Of a DNA stretch of 64,000 nucleotides, positions 12,801 through 22,446 are shown piece by piece (positions within the stretch are counted from its first letter, which is position 1; each line of letters opens with the position of its first letter). The notes beneath the pieces were generated by a model, which was given only the letters and a program-made list of their open reading frames with translations, searched no databases and was not told the DNA's origin. The DNA comes from Hymenolepis diminuta (Eukaryota > Platyhelminthes > Cestoda > Cyclophyllidea > Hymenolepididae). Position numbers and translations under genes: made by a program. The stretch is taken from contig CAADRB010000018.1 in assembly GCA_900708905.1 (NCBI GenBank), positions 396,821-460,820 on the forward strand, written 5' to 3'.

Positions 12801-15786
12801 TTTTCAAAGCCCTGCCTGTTTCTTTCAATCAGTCAACTCTCAAATGAGGGGCAGTCTTAGCGCGATATTGGAAAAGTTATAGCCGAGTTAGGGATTCAGG
12901 ATGAACGTTCCTTTTTAAACACATCTAACACTTAAACATCTAATTTGGGGTTATGTATTTTTTCTCTAGGCGTTAATTTCTGCAGGGCAGAATTAAGAAA
13001 TGTTTATAAATTTTTCAAAATAAAATCATTTTAGAGACTGAGTATAAATGGTTTATCTAACTTTTTTTCTGTCTTTTATTAGAACACATTTTTTGCGTTT
13101 CGTTAAACTTGTTTTCACAGAGTTCCAATGCCATCAATTATTCTCTTCAAACGCCCATTTTTCACTTCGCATTAACATCTTTCATCATATTTACCATTAT
13201 ATTCATTTATCTAACAAAGGTAAATTTTGACACAGGGATGTATAGCCTTCAAAATAACATTTACAGNNNNNNNNNNNNNNNGAAAGTAAAATTGGAAGAT
13301 TTGTAAATAATTTCTGCCTCTTTGTTTCTAAAGCCTTTGTAGCTTGAGATATTGGACGGTTATTCAAGGATAAAGTTTTGTGTTCCTTCGTTTTATCGTA
13401 CTCTCGAATTTCGCTTACCGGTTCATGTTCATATCTGATAGATGATGAAAGCATACAGCCGAGAGTGAGTGAAAGAGCCACTCTCATGTTTACAGTTATC
13501 TGAAAAAGGGTGAATTTTGCAGGAGTTATTTCTAATTGAGGATCCTTCACAGAGCTTTCCTTTTTATCTCTATCTTATCAGAAATGTTAGATTTCCAGCT
13601 GTTTGGCAGGAACTTATTCAATGGCTGTTTTAGAGTGCCTAATTTTATGCTCAAAACAAATTTCCATTCCCTATTATAGATCTCCTTACCTTCAAAATAA
13701 GTATCCATGAATCAGTTATTTCAATCGGTCTTGCCAAATTTTGGTAGTGATTTTTATAGTTTTACATTAATCTCTCAGTATCTATTGTTTCAGAAAGGCT
13801 CCCCTGATGGGCAAGACCTTCTCATTATTCTCAATATTTGACAGTCGTATAGAGAGCACGTATAGACTTGATCGTCGAAATAAGATCATCCATAAAACCC
13901 TCAAACCACAGATAGCAATTAACCCTATGTTGACCGCCGTAAGTGACCTCTCCTTTCTTCGTGCGCTAATTTCGCATCCAGAATTTCTTCTAAATAAAGT
14001 TGAATTGGCAATGGATCCTTGCTCAAACCGTTGTCTTAAGGGTCAAGTAATTCTTATTGATCTAGAACCTGTACCAATTTATTATTCATTTGTTGGTTAA
14101 AAAGTATATAAGAATGCTCTTTGAATTCAAATTGGTAAAGCTGGTTTAAGGAGTAGAATACCATGACTGCCTATCTGATCCAAAGTTAATCTCAACGATG
14201 TGATTTTGACAGAGAACAATAGACTATTTGCTGATTGGAGGGGTGAAATTTTGACATTTCGACCAAGAAAGCATAGTTTTCTATGCAGCTCTAAATGCCA
14301 TTTGTCCCTCTTTGTCTTAAATACCTTCTTAGTTTATTGGTACAACTTCCTGCCGCTAACTGAAATTAATATATTATTAAGCTGGTATAATAATTATTTT
14401 AATATCCTGGCTAAAAATACCCATCTCAGAGCTGTTTATTCACCGGCCCACAATTTAGTCATGGTCAGATTCTGAATAAATCTGTTGGGCTAATATAATG
14501 ATGGGACTTTCTTACCAGTGTGCATACCTCAGAATTTTAACAAATGGCCGTACTAGATTGAGGTCAGCCACTGAGACAGGGAAAAGTAGGCGTTAGAGGA
14601 GGGGAAATGTTCGGCGATTAAAAAGATCACTCTTAATTTGATAAATGAGACCAGCTATGAGATTCTCAGGATCGTTGAGCTACGCTGAGCCAATTTGACC
14701 TTTACCGGCTGCAAATCGAATGCCAACTCTAATGATATCACCATCCAATCTTTTAAATTTGGTCGATTCCGGGTGCTCTCTGTCTTCTTTTTCACCATTA
14801 ATTTGAACTGGTCTATGAAATACTAAACGTTTAAAAATACAAGTGAAAAGCCTACTTTTTGTGTACAAATGCAACTCAATCACCTTTAAACGTAAACTTT
14901 AATCGGAAGGCGTAGAATAATGAAATGCATGCCTTATCAATGCGTTACGTCATCGAGGAAGTGAAGTGTAAAAATGTGCTTTTGTGTGTCGATGGCGTAG
15001 CGGTCAAAGTTTGCCATATCAGAGATCAGGGATATCAATACTTACCGATGCGCATCCAGTAAAGAGTATGACTAATTATACTGGCTAATACTGGTCAAAT
15101 GAGAGAAAGCAGAATGCCATTTCTCCCATGAACTTCATCATGGTGGATAATACCATTCCTTCATTAGGATTGAGAATAATTATTATTACTCTAGTTTCGG
15201 TGGCAAAGCAGCCTACGATTCCTTGAATTAAATTATTTTTTTAGACGTCCTTTCGTTTACTCCGAACGGTAAATTCCTGTTTCTGCTCTCTTTAGGCGTT
15301 ATAACCAGGGTTGATTCCGCAAAGTCCCAAGTTTGGCCTCTTTGTCCGGGTTGTTTACTAGATAACCTGGAAGAAACAGTCCGATCTCCCGAGAATTCAA
15401 ATGGCCCTTCGTCGACTCTCCAGTGTTCTAGATGTCAAGCTAAATGTGGCCGACCCTTCCGAGCAGTAGAAGTTGTGATTGAATTGACTAGCGTCGATCA
15501 AAAGGGAAGCACCTTCAAAGTATCCGTAGGTCTACTGAAATTCTGATAAGCAGTTCGCAAAATGAAACTAATCTTACCGAGTCCCTGATTTTAGATATTG
15601 CCCTCGTACCTCGCAAAGTTATTGAAGATTACCGAATCTAAAATCTACCACTCAAAATCCCTCAATCCCAGGCGGCTTATTGGTCAATCTGTGAATTTCC
15701 TCTTTGGTCTTCTAATTAGACTCTCAAGATTTAAGTCGAACTACACCGATGTTGTCATCCAGTTGCATCCAAATTTGTTTTCTTAA
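60..15786 (+). CDS. SPIDR: SPIDR-like DNA-repair scaffold, multi-exon gene
   Basis: In vertebrates SPIDR is a nuclear scaffold that links RAD51 and BLM in homologous recombination; the same role is inferred here. Exons I can support are 60-121, 167-344, 377-729, 769-857, 3248-3461, 6192 or 6219-6377, 7262-7466, 7713-7766, 8786-9047, 11152-11307, 13121-13219, about 13795-14046, 15296-15525 and 15595-15786. Most joins keep frame and use GT-AG sites. The product starts MPSPPQWSYLLDKDN, has an acidic Ser-rich N-terminal third, OB-fold-like blocks in the middle and a CPGC / CSRC zinc pair near the end. Recognition rests on remembered similarity of the C-terminal third to human SPIDR (for example VITRVDS...WPLCPGC against the human zinc block). 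Two or three internal joins (3461 to 6192, 13219 to 13795, 14046 to 15296) are frame-ambiguous, so exons may be missing. The start codon is 59 bases from the window edge, so no promoter is visible. Confidence 0.78.
858..3247 (+). other. SPIDR intron 4 with a possible extra exon
   Basis: This 2.4 kb interval separates exons 769-857 and 3248-3461, which join in frame without help. It holds one protein-like open stretch (about 1246-1605), treated separately, and a run of 13 C at 3086-3098. The rest is AT-rich with stops in all frames, and I see no other gene. Confidence 0.6.
1322..1495 (+). CDS. Possible additional SPIDR exon
   Basis: The open frame around 1246-1605 reads like protein (for example LFHKQRALLKKYLHELAITG and LPLDVLHLENLTPV). 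It can be entered at an acceptor ending 1321 and left at a donor GTAGAA at 1496. That gives 174 bases, a multiple of three, and the phase matches both neighbouring SPIDR exons. The Leu-x-x-x-Gln...Lys pattern loosely recalls the SLWRHQ...YQK segment of human SPIDR at this relative position. Against it, the protein-like text runs on past the donor up to a stop at 1603-1605, and the splice sites are weak. It could instead be a decayed transposon fragment or an alternative terminal exon. Confidence 0.35.
3248..3461 (+). CDS. SPIDR: SPIDR exon 5
   Basis: The exon follows a CTTGTAG acceptor, and its phase matches the donor at 857. It encodes TASQHESQTFTAKSVVLPSA and onward through two similar LP(S/A)AYF(T/S)P motifs to NVTLNQP, ending at a GTATGT donor. 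The tandem VLPSAYFTP / VLPAAYFSP pair suggests a short internal repeat of an OB-fold-like strand. The join to the next recognised exon is uncertain: two leftover bases TG plus the first base of an exon starting at 6192 would make a stop, whereas a start at 6219 restores the frame. Confidence 0.7.
3462..6191 (+). other. SPIDR intron, 2.7 kb
   Basis: The interval is AT-rich with stops throughout. The longest open stretch (5405-5659, + strand) is hydrophobic and AT-driven, has no splice signals that fit the neighbours, and is probably chance. A short purine-rich block near 5810-5950 weakly resembles the core of the dispersed repeat family. A small frame-restoring exon could be hidden here. Confidence 0.5.
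6192..6377 (+). CDS. SPIDR: SPIDR exon 6
   Basis: The exon encodes FAYLVKQSSGILSIFLLPF followed by RLDTDDAEIIVTSDEATP and VYSVKTMPIKPVSSELG. It ends at a GTAAGT donor that joins in frame to the exon at 7262. The acceptor is either TTTCAG ending at 6191 (strong, but out of frame with exon 5) or CCAG ending at 6218 (weak tract, in frame). The exon itself is well supported by the open frame and its good downstream splice partner. Confidence 0.65.
6951..7035 (+). repeat. Dispersed repeat core in a SPIDR intron
   Basis: GGGAGGAGATCGAGAAGATA, then CTGAGAATAAAGCCAAGGTA, CAGTGGGTCTTTGTTCATTT and GTTCTGATTCAGGTT parallel 48591-48690 in order and spacing. The head and 5' body are not recognisable here. 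Confidence 0.5.
7262..7766 (+). CDS. SPIDR: SPIDR exons 7 and 8
   Basis: Exon 7262-7466 encodes LGRKALSLCESLTNFLERDE and on to FSETAVLSTCS, ending at GTAAGT. Exon 7713-7766 is only 54 bases and encodes SSLSKNSRCILTGILLHE, ending at GTATGT. Both joins are phase 0 and a 246-base intron lies between. The RCILTGILLHEFPSGS text created across the next junction resembles the VRVVVQRVYSLPSRDS strand of human SPIDR, which supports the assignment. Confidence 0.7.
8786..9047 (+). CDS. SPIDR: SPIDR exon 9
   Basis: The exon starts after TTTTTTAG and encodes FPSGSAIAEELLTAFKGISS, a strand-rich middle (STIFAIYSENGETYLVLCTH) and a terminal VKLSLVGAVAVFRG block. It ends at GTAAGT with one leftover base. The last block matches in pattern the GKSCSLVGMKVLQKVTRG segment of human SPIDR, where an OB-fold strand leads into the FSLIDT stretch. 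The next exon supplies the corresponding FLVLDAFSRIDL. Confidence 0.75.
9048..11151 (+). other. SPIDR intron, 2.1 kb, with a GC-richer island
   Basis: No coding exon is visible. The stretch 9190-9560 is richer in G+C than its surroundings and contains a CACTTTATTCTTTACAAAG block typical of retroelement or SINE-type inserts, but I see no paired long repeats. At 10311-10430 there is a diverged copy of the dispersed repeat core. The remainder is AT-rich. Confidence 0.5.
11152..11307 (+). CDS. SPIDR: SPIDR exon 10
   Basis: The exon follows TTGTTTAG and joins in frame to exon 9. It encodes FLVLDAFSRIDLIEIQGSSP then DDDVYIFRIPVVSEDAKRKN and LSLIEMS, ending at GTAAAT with one leftover base. The beginning parallels IFSLIDTLWPP of human SPIDR. 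Confidence 0.75.
11308..13120 (+). other. SPIDR intron, 1.8 kb
   Basis: No + strand exon is recognised here. A minus-strand protein-like frame at 12106-12309 is listed separately. The rest is AT-rich and featureless. Confidence 0.45.
12106..12309 (-). other. Minus-strand protein-like open frame inside a SPIDR intron
   Basis: On the reverse strand the frame reads MLGTLEVVVKPLIVVMNPSE, then ELYEKLESLYKSTKSEHIQP and ends with a stop after GRLMSV. Just upstream on that strand is a GCATTCAG sequence that could serve as a splice acceptor. The composition is balanced and unlike the AT-driven chance frames nearby. I do not recognise it. It could be an exon of a nested gene, a decayed retrocopy or chance. 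Confidence 0.2.
13121..13219 (+). CDS. SPIDR: SPIDR exon 11
   Basis: The exon runs from a TTTTCACAG acceptor to a GTAAAT donor, 99 bases, phase 1 in and out, and joins in frame to exon 10. It encodes EFQCHQLFSSNAHFSLRINI and FHHIYHYIHLSNK. The pattern fits ALCYILTAHPNLGQIDII...IYKLY of human SPIDR, which immediately follows the block matched by exon 10. The exon lies just before an assembly gap. Confidence 0.65.
13267..13281. other. Assembly gap, 15 N
   Basis: Fifteen undetermined bases lie between two SPIDR exons. The true length is unknown. Missing or misassembled bases here could explain part of the frame problem between exon 13121-13219 and the block at 13795. Confidence 0.99.
13795..14095 (+). 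CDS. SPIDR: SPIDR exon 12, end uncertain
   Basis: After ATTGTTTCAG the open frame encodes KAPLMGKTFSLFSIFDSRIE, then KPQIAINPMLTAVSDLSFLR and MDPCSNRCLKGQVILIDLEP. The NRCLKGQVILIDLEP text resembles TRCSFYATVIYQKPQ of human SPIDR. The donor could be GTAATT at 14047, GTACCA at 14071 or GTTAAA at 14096. The last would join in frame to a tentative exon starting at 14213 (ENNRLFADWRGEIL...). The acceptor phase does not match exon 11, so either a small exon is missing or an internal acceptor near 13850 is used. Confidence 0.55.
14213..14400 (+). CDS. Tentative SPIDR exon
   Basis: After TTTTGACAG the frame encodes NNRLFADWRGEILTFRPRKH and SFLCSSKCHLSLFVLNTFL before becoming AT-driven. It is frame-compatible with a donor at 14096. 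No clear donor to reach the exon at 15296 is identified, so the end given is approximate and the call is weak. Confidence 0.3.
14680..14883 (-). other. Minus-strand protein-like open frame inside a SPIDR intron
   Basis: On the reverse strand a TATTTCATAG sequence, a good splice acceptor, is followed by PVQINGEKEDREHPESTKFK and RLDGDIIRVGIRFAAGKGQI before a stop. The composition is rich in charged residues, unlike chance AT frames. I do not recognise the family. It could be the last exon of a nested antisense gene or a retrocopy fragment. Confidence 0.25.
14985..15125 (+). repeat. tRNA-like SINE head, diverged
   Basis: TGGCGTAGCGG at 14993-15003 fits the polymerase III A-box pattern (TRGYNNARNNG). 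A GGGATATCAATAC stretch about 25 bases on is a weak B-box candidate. The flanks carry TGGTCAAA-type text also seen near 25361. It is read as a decayed tRNA-derived head of the dispersed repeat family, not a functional tRNA, because no cloverleaf can be folded. Confidence 0.35.
15296..15786 (+). CDS. SPIDR: SPIDR last two exons: zinc pair and C-terminal OB block
   Basis: Exon 15296-15525 follows CTCTTTAG and encodes VITRVDSAKSQVWPLCPGC, a spacer, and LQCSRCQAKCGRPF, giving two C-x2-C pairs (codons near 15343-15354 and 15424-15435). It leaves at GTAGGT. Exon 15595-15786 joins in phase 0 and encodes ILPSYLAKLLKI, then SLNPRRLIGQSVNFLFGLLI, ending HPNLFS and stop TAA at 15784-15786. Human SPIDR has the same order: a GVDES...WPVCDMCGNG / CGDCS zinc block, then LLQRSISSLLRF and the final LGKEVGLLNCFVQSV stretch. 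This is the strongest evidence for the gene's identity. No canonical AATAAA is seen close downstream. Confidence 0.85.
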
Positions 15787-16279
15787 TGGTCTCACGTTGT
15801 ATCTTAATGTCGTGTAACTTATTTTTTCATCTGATAAGATTTTGTGTTGTTCTTTCGTTTTCACTCTGGTGTTTGTAAGTTGCAGAATTGCATTTTCTAT
15901 GTTGTACGGAGTATGCAAATTGGTTTCGGTAGATTTTCATTTGAAGATATGCTTTCAGTAAGATAGTGGAATACTATATATTTGTGGACGGCAGTTTTAC
16001 TCTCTAAAATTTTTAAGAGTTCCTTTTTTGGGCCTAATAGTGTGACCTGACACAATACGTTTACACACCAGGTTGTTAGTTTGGAGTAATCTAAACGTGA
16101 GTCTGGCGATTAAGGGAATTAGGTAAGTACGGTGCCTTAGATTGGAAGAGTTCGAAGTTCGTCACCGCATGTATGCAGTATTAGATAGGTATTATAATCT
16201 AGGCGCCAAATTGGCTAGGTTGTTTAAATTCAGCTTGGTTACCAGAGAAATACAGTATCTGGATGTATAGGGTTAATTG

Positions 16280-16540
16280 CCTGGTTAACACTTGTGTTGT
16301 TACCAATGGTCGTGAAACTCACAAATCTTAATCACGGGAAAGCATTTGAATAATGGGGACATCAAACGAGTTCAATAAGGTATGAAACGGGAAGATCAAG
16401 GGAAGTAGGTAACAAAGTTCGAATACCAAGAATCTTACTTTATTTGATTTCTGAGGGCATTGATTTATTTTCTTTCTCATGAGGAATGTAAATCAGTGTA
16501 ATGTCCTTATGTTCAAATTTCATCATCTGACTGCCAGATT
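16280..16540 (+). repeat. Dispersed SINE-like repeat, copy
   Basis: The body begins AAAGCATTTGAATAATGGGG at 16339, continues with AACGGGAAGATCAAGGGAAG, then CTTTATTTGATTTCTGAGGG, and ends with a GTTCAAATTTCATCATCTGA block. The same ordered modules recur near 25430, 35221 and 57676. A decayed head (ACCAATGGTCGTGAAACTC) precedes it. It is intergenic. Confidence 0.6.
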
Positions 16541-19500
16541 CTTCGGTGAAATTACGCCCAATATGTTCATATTTTTTCTGCATTTGGTAATGTTATTCGC
16601 AATGATTTTTATCTTCTGGTAATTAAGACTAGGCAGATGAGGCCAGCGAAGGCATTTCAAACCTAGCATAACTCACTCATTTCTGCTACTCAAGAACGGT
16701 AGCAGCAACGAGACTTTGTTCCTGAGTATAAGTCATGAACTCCTGTCTAGAAAATAAATTCTATTAACAGAATTTTCCGATTTCTAATCAGGGCACCGAA
16801 AGCAGTTGATTCTTCATCCCAACAGATTAGTGATAACCTAAGGAAAGATCATTCCAAGACTCCAGAATGTTCATCTTCACTCCAAAATAGGTGCTATGAT
16901 TGCTGTAAGCTACCAAAATACCAAGAATACTCTTAAACAGCATTCTTCTCTTATTATCTTAGAAGTAAATATAAACAGGAAAATGTGTTTCAGACACCTT
17001 CAAATCTAAGTTCTAATCAATCAGAATTCAAATATATCAAGGTATGAATGTTTTCAAGACAAGGAGACATAAATCAGATTTCGAGCTTCATAGAGACTTT
17101 GGCTTTACGATTGAAATCTCTAACTCTCGCCTTCCCTTCCCTGAGATATGAAATTTCGGTCAAATAGACATTATTTGCATATTAAGTTAAAGTCAAAAAT
17201 CAAAAGCCGTAAATGACTGTAGGGCACAATTCCCAAGCAAGTATTCAGAAACAAATGCAAATAATGCCCACTGAATTTTAAAGAAAAGTCAACAATGAAA
17301 ATCAAGTCGGCGGTAGAACAGTCTCAATGGGATGATCGCCACCATTTCCCTTTCCGTGATTACACAATTTCGTAGTCTTTTTTCTTTTGTCTCTTGTTCA
17401 AATGAGAATTATCAAACGGTGTTCATACAAATGAAGTCAAAGAACAGTTGGTTATTTAGCTTATAAGTCACCTAAATGAATGAGCAAAACCTAACTTGCG
17501 TGAGCCCCAATATTCAAGTGGTCATTTAAACTTATTTAATTAATACCATAATTAACAGTCACGAAATGGTAAAACCATTTGCACATTTATAACCTATGAA
17601 GACCAGTACCTTATGCTCATATGGAGTTGTACGATTTAGTTTATCAAATAATTAAAAATGAGGAGAATTAAATCATCGGCTGATCGTTAAAATCGATAGA
17701 AAATGAAACTGAATCAGATCTGCAGACGAAAAGAGCTAAATGGAATTTCGTCACTAAATTGACCAATTTATGAGTGAATCTTGGTCACAAATATGGTATA
17801 CGAAGAAAATTCATGCTAAAGCTTGTAACAAAAATATCGGGAATGCACAATCGAACCACAACGCATACACATTCGATTTTGGCATCCAAATACAAATGTC
17901 CAAACTTAATGCATCCCGTTATACACAATGCCGCTTAACAACTGCAAGGCCTTTAAATTGAAAATGTACCACTACTATACCTTCAGTAATTTTTGTTACT
18001 TTACTGCTAACAGCTCAAAAAAAAATTTTACTGCACCGCATTATAGATAACGAAGGCATATAAAAGCATTACGATCCTGAATGAGGATGATTTTGTGTAC
18101 AATCCTGACAAATACTTACTGGGAAATTTTGACTTATAACTGATGGGAGGAGGTCGTGAACGCTATCCACATGTTCAAAAATGTAAAATAGAAACACCAC
18201 AGGCCAATATTCTTGCCCAAATTAAAGCTGTCAAACCGCCTATCCGACTGATACTATTCAGCACAATTGGCTACCTGACGAACTTACAAATTAGACGAAA
18301 TATGTGAAGATACTAAGTTCACGAAATAATACCACAAATCATAATCGCATAGCAATAAAATTGAAGGAAATCTACCGTAAAATCTCAGAAATCTAGTTGA
18401 ATTCAATAGACAAAACTTCCAAATAAGATAGACTGATATTCATGCCCCAACTTCTCATCATAAGAGCTTTGAATGTTGGGCCTATGAAAAACTAGTTAAA
18501 GAATACAACAGAAGACGGTAAAATTCCAGTAAGCAACGGATAACATCGGTAAGCTGTAGGTCATGTGGTGCTGGTTGGAACATACACGCCGCAAACGACA
18601 TGTGCATACACACGAAACGGGTAGAGTATGCGAAGGTGTAGTAGGAAGTGTGCAGAGGGTGCTAATTTACAAGTGAAAGCAAGAGCAAAAAGCAAAGAAT
18701 TAAATAAAGAAAACAAAACGGGCAAACATAACGCAAGAGAGGACAAATTTCACCTGATAACGATCCGAGTACAAATACGAAGTCAGAAGGCTGAAAATTA
18801 GGTCAAAAATAGTGACTACGCGGTTTTCTAGATTTTAATTCAAAAATAAAACGGCAAATGTTATCAAGTAACAAACCAAAAATAATCGTACAAAAAACTG
18901 AGGCGCAAATTCATGGGCATGAAGCAATCGGATCGTTGTACAATGCTCTCATAAAGGATGATCAAGCCTAGTTATAGAGTGAAAAGTTGCATAATACATC
19001 ATTCACTGCAAATATACAACAATTTCACTCGACAACCAAGTTTCAAAAAGGAAATCTAGAACAAATAATTATGATATGAATCAAAGGATGCAATAAAACA
19101 AAGCATGGTGACTATTTTGATTTAAAATGCTGATTGAAGATGCAAAACATATAAAATGATTGCATTTTGCACTATCTTTAACAAATTCTTTTTTTACCCA
19201 GACACTTGATTAATTCCGTATTCATATTTACATGCAACATTGAAAATAAATAGCTTCTCAAACCTAAATTGCAGCAATGTTATTCTTCATGAAAATCACA
19301 CCTGGACATCAAGTTCTAACCCGCAGAAGTAATGAATTTTAATTGAATATCATTTTTAAATTATTGAACTCATTTTGTCCGGATTTTGTTGTCTTGAAGG
19401 AAACATTTAGTATATATCAACTTTAAATGAAGAGACCGACAAATATGTTCTAATAATACGGAGACACACAAGTTCTTTAATCATACTATTTCAGAAATAT

Positions 19501-21435
19501 TATATGTGCCCTCTGAATGTGAAATTCTATTTATTATTCGATTCAAAGTTTGCTAATAGACGATGTTAGATAACTAACAGTATTAATAAAATAAAAATTT
19601 ATGTAAATATATAATTTGTGTATCTCCAAAGAAATTAAGTGAAAATCTTGCATCCAATGAGGATTATTCATGGGCTGTTAGAGCTAGATTATAAAAATTA
19701 ACTATTTACGTTTCATAATGACAAGAATCCGGTTCATCTCTGCAACGGGACCTTGAATGGTTATCATGAGTGTGTACGTAGAAATCGACACAACTAGTGT
19801 TTAAGAGGAGACACCGGCGATTAGATATAATTGACGTGTCATAAATAAACGTCTTAGTATAATCAATGTTTTATTCGCTCAAACCTCCGGATGACATGAG
19901 TGGATAGACTCAGTGACTTACACCGGTCCTCGTTACCTTATGGGGGATATAAACATTACTCTTTTCGATGCGTAAAAATTTTAATAAAAACTAGACAGAA
20001 AGAAATAATAGAGAAGGTGGCATGAAAATGGGCCTAAATTGGACTTATCATATTTTACTAAACAATCATAAGACATTTAAAGATTGAGCACAACGCATTC
20101 TTCGTGATGGAATTTAAGCAAGAAGTGAGTTATTCTGGAATAGTGCAGTGTCCAATAGCAGAAATTAAAGAAAGGAACAAAAATATAAGTAACAACAATA
20201 AATGATGTCAAATTAAAAATAACCTTCCAGTGTTGTAATGGTTTCATCATTTATTAAAAATTTAATTTCCAAATTTCCGTATTAATAATTTAAAAATTTA
20301 GAAAGTATTTAGATTTTCATCGTTTTACAACATAACCCGTAAAAAAATTCCCTTCGAAACGACTAGAGATTGAATATCAAGGCTTATGACAACGAGAAGT
20401 GATGCTTGTTTATGGAAAATCAATCGATCAGAAATATACAGTCAATACATACTTATCTTTAGAAAATTTTTGAAATATTCATTTAATTTCTAAATAGGGT
20501 CCTCATATTTCAAGCCAACACCATTTAGATTAATGTTTTGAAGTAATTAGGGGATTAAACTATCTATGGTTAGTAGATTGACTTGAGATATAAATAGTCA
20601 AACAGAATGAGTAAAATGATTACCAGATGCAAATAGATGAACAAAATTGTATCATTATACCCTCTAGGTCTTGGCTTAAAATCTGTTTCATCGGGATCAA
20701 ATGAAAAAGGAAAATGAAGCTCACTGCAAAAACAAATGCAAACTACCAACTGTTTGTTATAGTTTAAACTCTGAGAATTGTGTAGTAAATGATAACTAAA
20801 GCTGAATCAAATGAAGGTTGAAACATTTGCCTTAAGCATTCCCTGAAATAATTGCAATTAAATATCTCCTGCAAAATTTTTATCTAAGTGAATAAGTATG
20901 AAATATTTAGTGAGTTTTTATTTTCGTCTAAACCATTGTAATTTAAAATATTTCTATTTTTTGTTAATTTTTCTATTAAAATACACTGCAAATCATATTG
21001 CTATTCCACGATTTTTTAATATGAATTTTTAATGTTAACGCTGCAACATGATCGCATAATAGACCATCTTAGGTAAAGGTTGAAACGTCTCATATAAATG
21101 TATAGTGTCACATCCAGTCATAAGTTTAAAAGTCATCCAGGAGTTTAATGGTTACGATTTTCCAAAATGAATTTCAGGATGATCGGAATGTAAATTTCAT
21201 AATAAATAAACGTATGTAAGTATTTTTAGAGAGAGCAAGTGATCGTGTGGACTATTATAAAATGTTATTCGTCTAAACAGAATTTTAAGATATTTAGTAG
21301 GTGTTGAAATTAAAATAGGAATATAGAATTGTTAAATCGCATTTTACAATTTGATGAGGTAATTAATAGTTATCATTTGTAAAACAAACAATTTATGTTT
21401 CTGTACAAAGCAAAATAATTATAATTTATATATGT

Positions 21436-21520
21436 TATAAAAAAGCCTAAATTTGATGACGTTAATTAGTATTGCTTATCTTTGTTTAAGTTGCCAATGT
21501 TCAACTTTCCCGTTTAATTC
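21436..21520 (+). promoter_or_regulatory. Possible RPL8 core promoter
   Basis: A TATAAAAAA stretch lies at 21436-21444, followed by TGACGTTA (CRE-like, about 21456) and a pyrimidine tract CTTTCCCGTTT near 21505 that could be a TOP-type transcription start. These positions are plausible for a ribosomal protein gene whose ATG is at 21554, but the region is AT-rich and the match may be chance. Confidence 0.3.
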
Positions 21521-21553
21521 ACGTCGTGTGGTCTTTGGCACTATTGAAGTAAG

Positions 21554-22446
21554 ATGGGACGTGTTATTCGTGGTCAGCGTAAGGGTGCGGGGAGTGTCTT
21601 TAAATCCCATACTAAGCATCGTAAGGGGCCTGCTAAGTTGCGTCCCGTGGATTATGCTGAAAGACACGGATATATTCGCGGTGTTGTTCGTGAAATCGTT
21701 CACGACCCTGGTCGTGGTGCTCCACTCGCTAAGGTTGATTTTCGAGACATGTACTCGTATAAGCACATCAAACAGCTCTTCATTGCTGCTGAGGGTATGC
21801 ACACCGGTCAGTTCGTCTACTGTGGCAAAAAGGCCAGCCTTCAGGTATGCTTGTAATCTTATTCTAGTTCTTATTTAATAGATCGGTAACGTGCTCCCAA
21901 TTGGTGCCATGCCTGAGGGTACAGTTATCTGTAACGTTGAGGAAAAGAATGGTGATCGTGGCAGGCTTGCTCGTGCCGGTGGTACGTATGCCACTATTGT
22001 GTCACACAATCACGATACCAACCGAACTCGTGTTAAGTTGCCTTCTGGTGCTAAGAAGGTTCTCTCCTCTGGTTGCCGTGCTATGATTGGTCTTGTTGCA
22101 GGAGGTGGACGTATTGACAAGCCGATTCTAAAGGCTGGCCGTGCCTACCACAAATACAAAGCTAAGCGCAACTGTTGGCCTGTTGTTCGTGGTGTGTGTA
22201 TGAACGTAAGCGAAGATTCCTTTCCTCATGCTTCATTTTCAATGCGCTAATTGATGCTAAATTCTACTTTTATTTTAATAGCCTGTTGAACATCCTCATG
22301 GTGGTGGTAACCATCAGCACATCGGTAAACCCTCAACTATTCGTCGTGATGCTTCACACGGTCGAAAGGTCGGTCTTATTGCTGCTAGACGTACTGGTCG
22401 TATCCGTGGTACTCGTGTCATAGTTGCTAAGTCTGATAAGGAATAA
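21554..22446 (+). CDS. RPL8: 60S ribosomal protein L8 (uL2)
   Basis: uL2 is a core protein of the large cytosolic ribosomal subunit near the peptidyl-transferase centre. Exons are 21554-21844, 21882-22205 and 22282-22446, encoding 259 residues, the usual length. The protein starts [20 protein letters not shown] and contains [12 protein letters not shown], the [12 protein letters not shown] stretch, [13 protein letters not shown], the C-terminal signature [18 protein letters not shown] and the RRTGRIRGT tail. The conserved His of GGGNHQH is present. Introns are 37 and 76 bases with GTATGC...TAG and GTAAGC...TAG ends, both between codons. Codon use favours GGT, CGT and AAG relative to neighbours, as expected for a highly expressed gene. 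The gene looks intact and functional. Confidence 0.98.

Larger units (their letters stand above)
15787..21553. other. Intergenic region between SPIDR and RPL8
   Basis: This 5.8 kb AT-rich stretch has no convincing gene on either strand. It contains the 3' flank of SPIDR, one dispersed repeat copy (16280-16540), a GC-richer island at 19730-20000 containing a CAATGTTTTATTCGCTC block, and the upstream region of RPL8. Open frames at 17770-17961 and 18561-18746 look like chance. Confidence 0.6.

Noticed and set aside
13203..13550. Minus-strand 115-codon frame spanning the N gap
   Set aside because: The frame runs through undetermined bases and overlaps a well-supported + strand exon.
21453..21878. 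Long frames on both strands over RPL8
   Set aside because: They are out-of-frame shadows of the RPL8 coding sequence, whose own frame is unmistakable.
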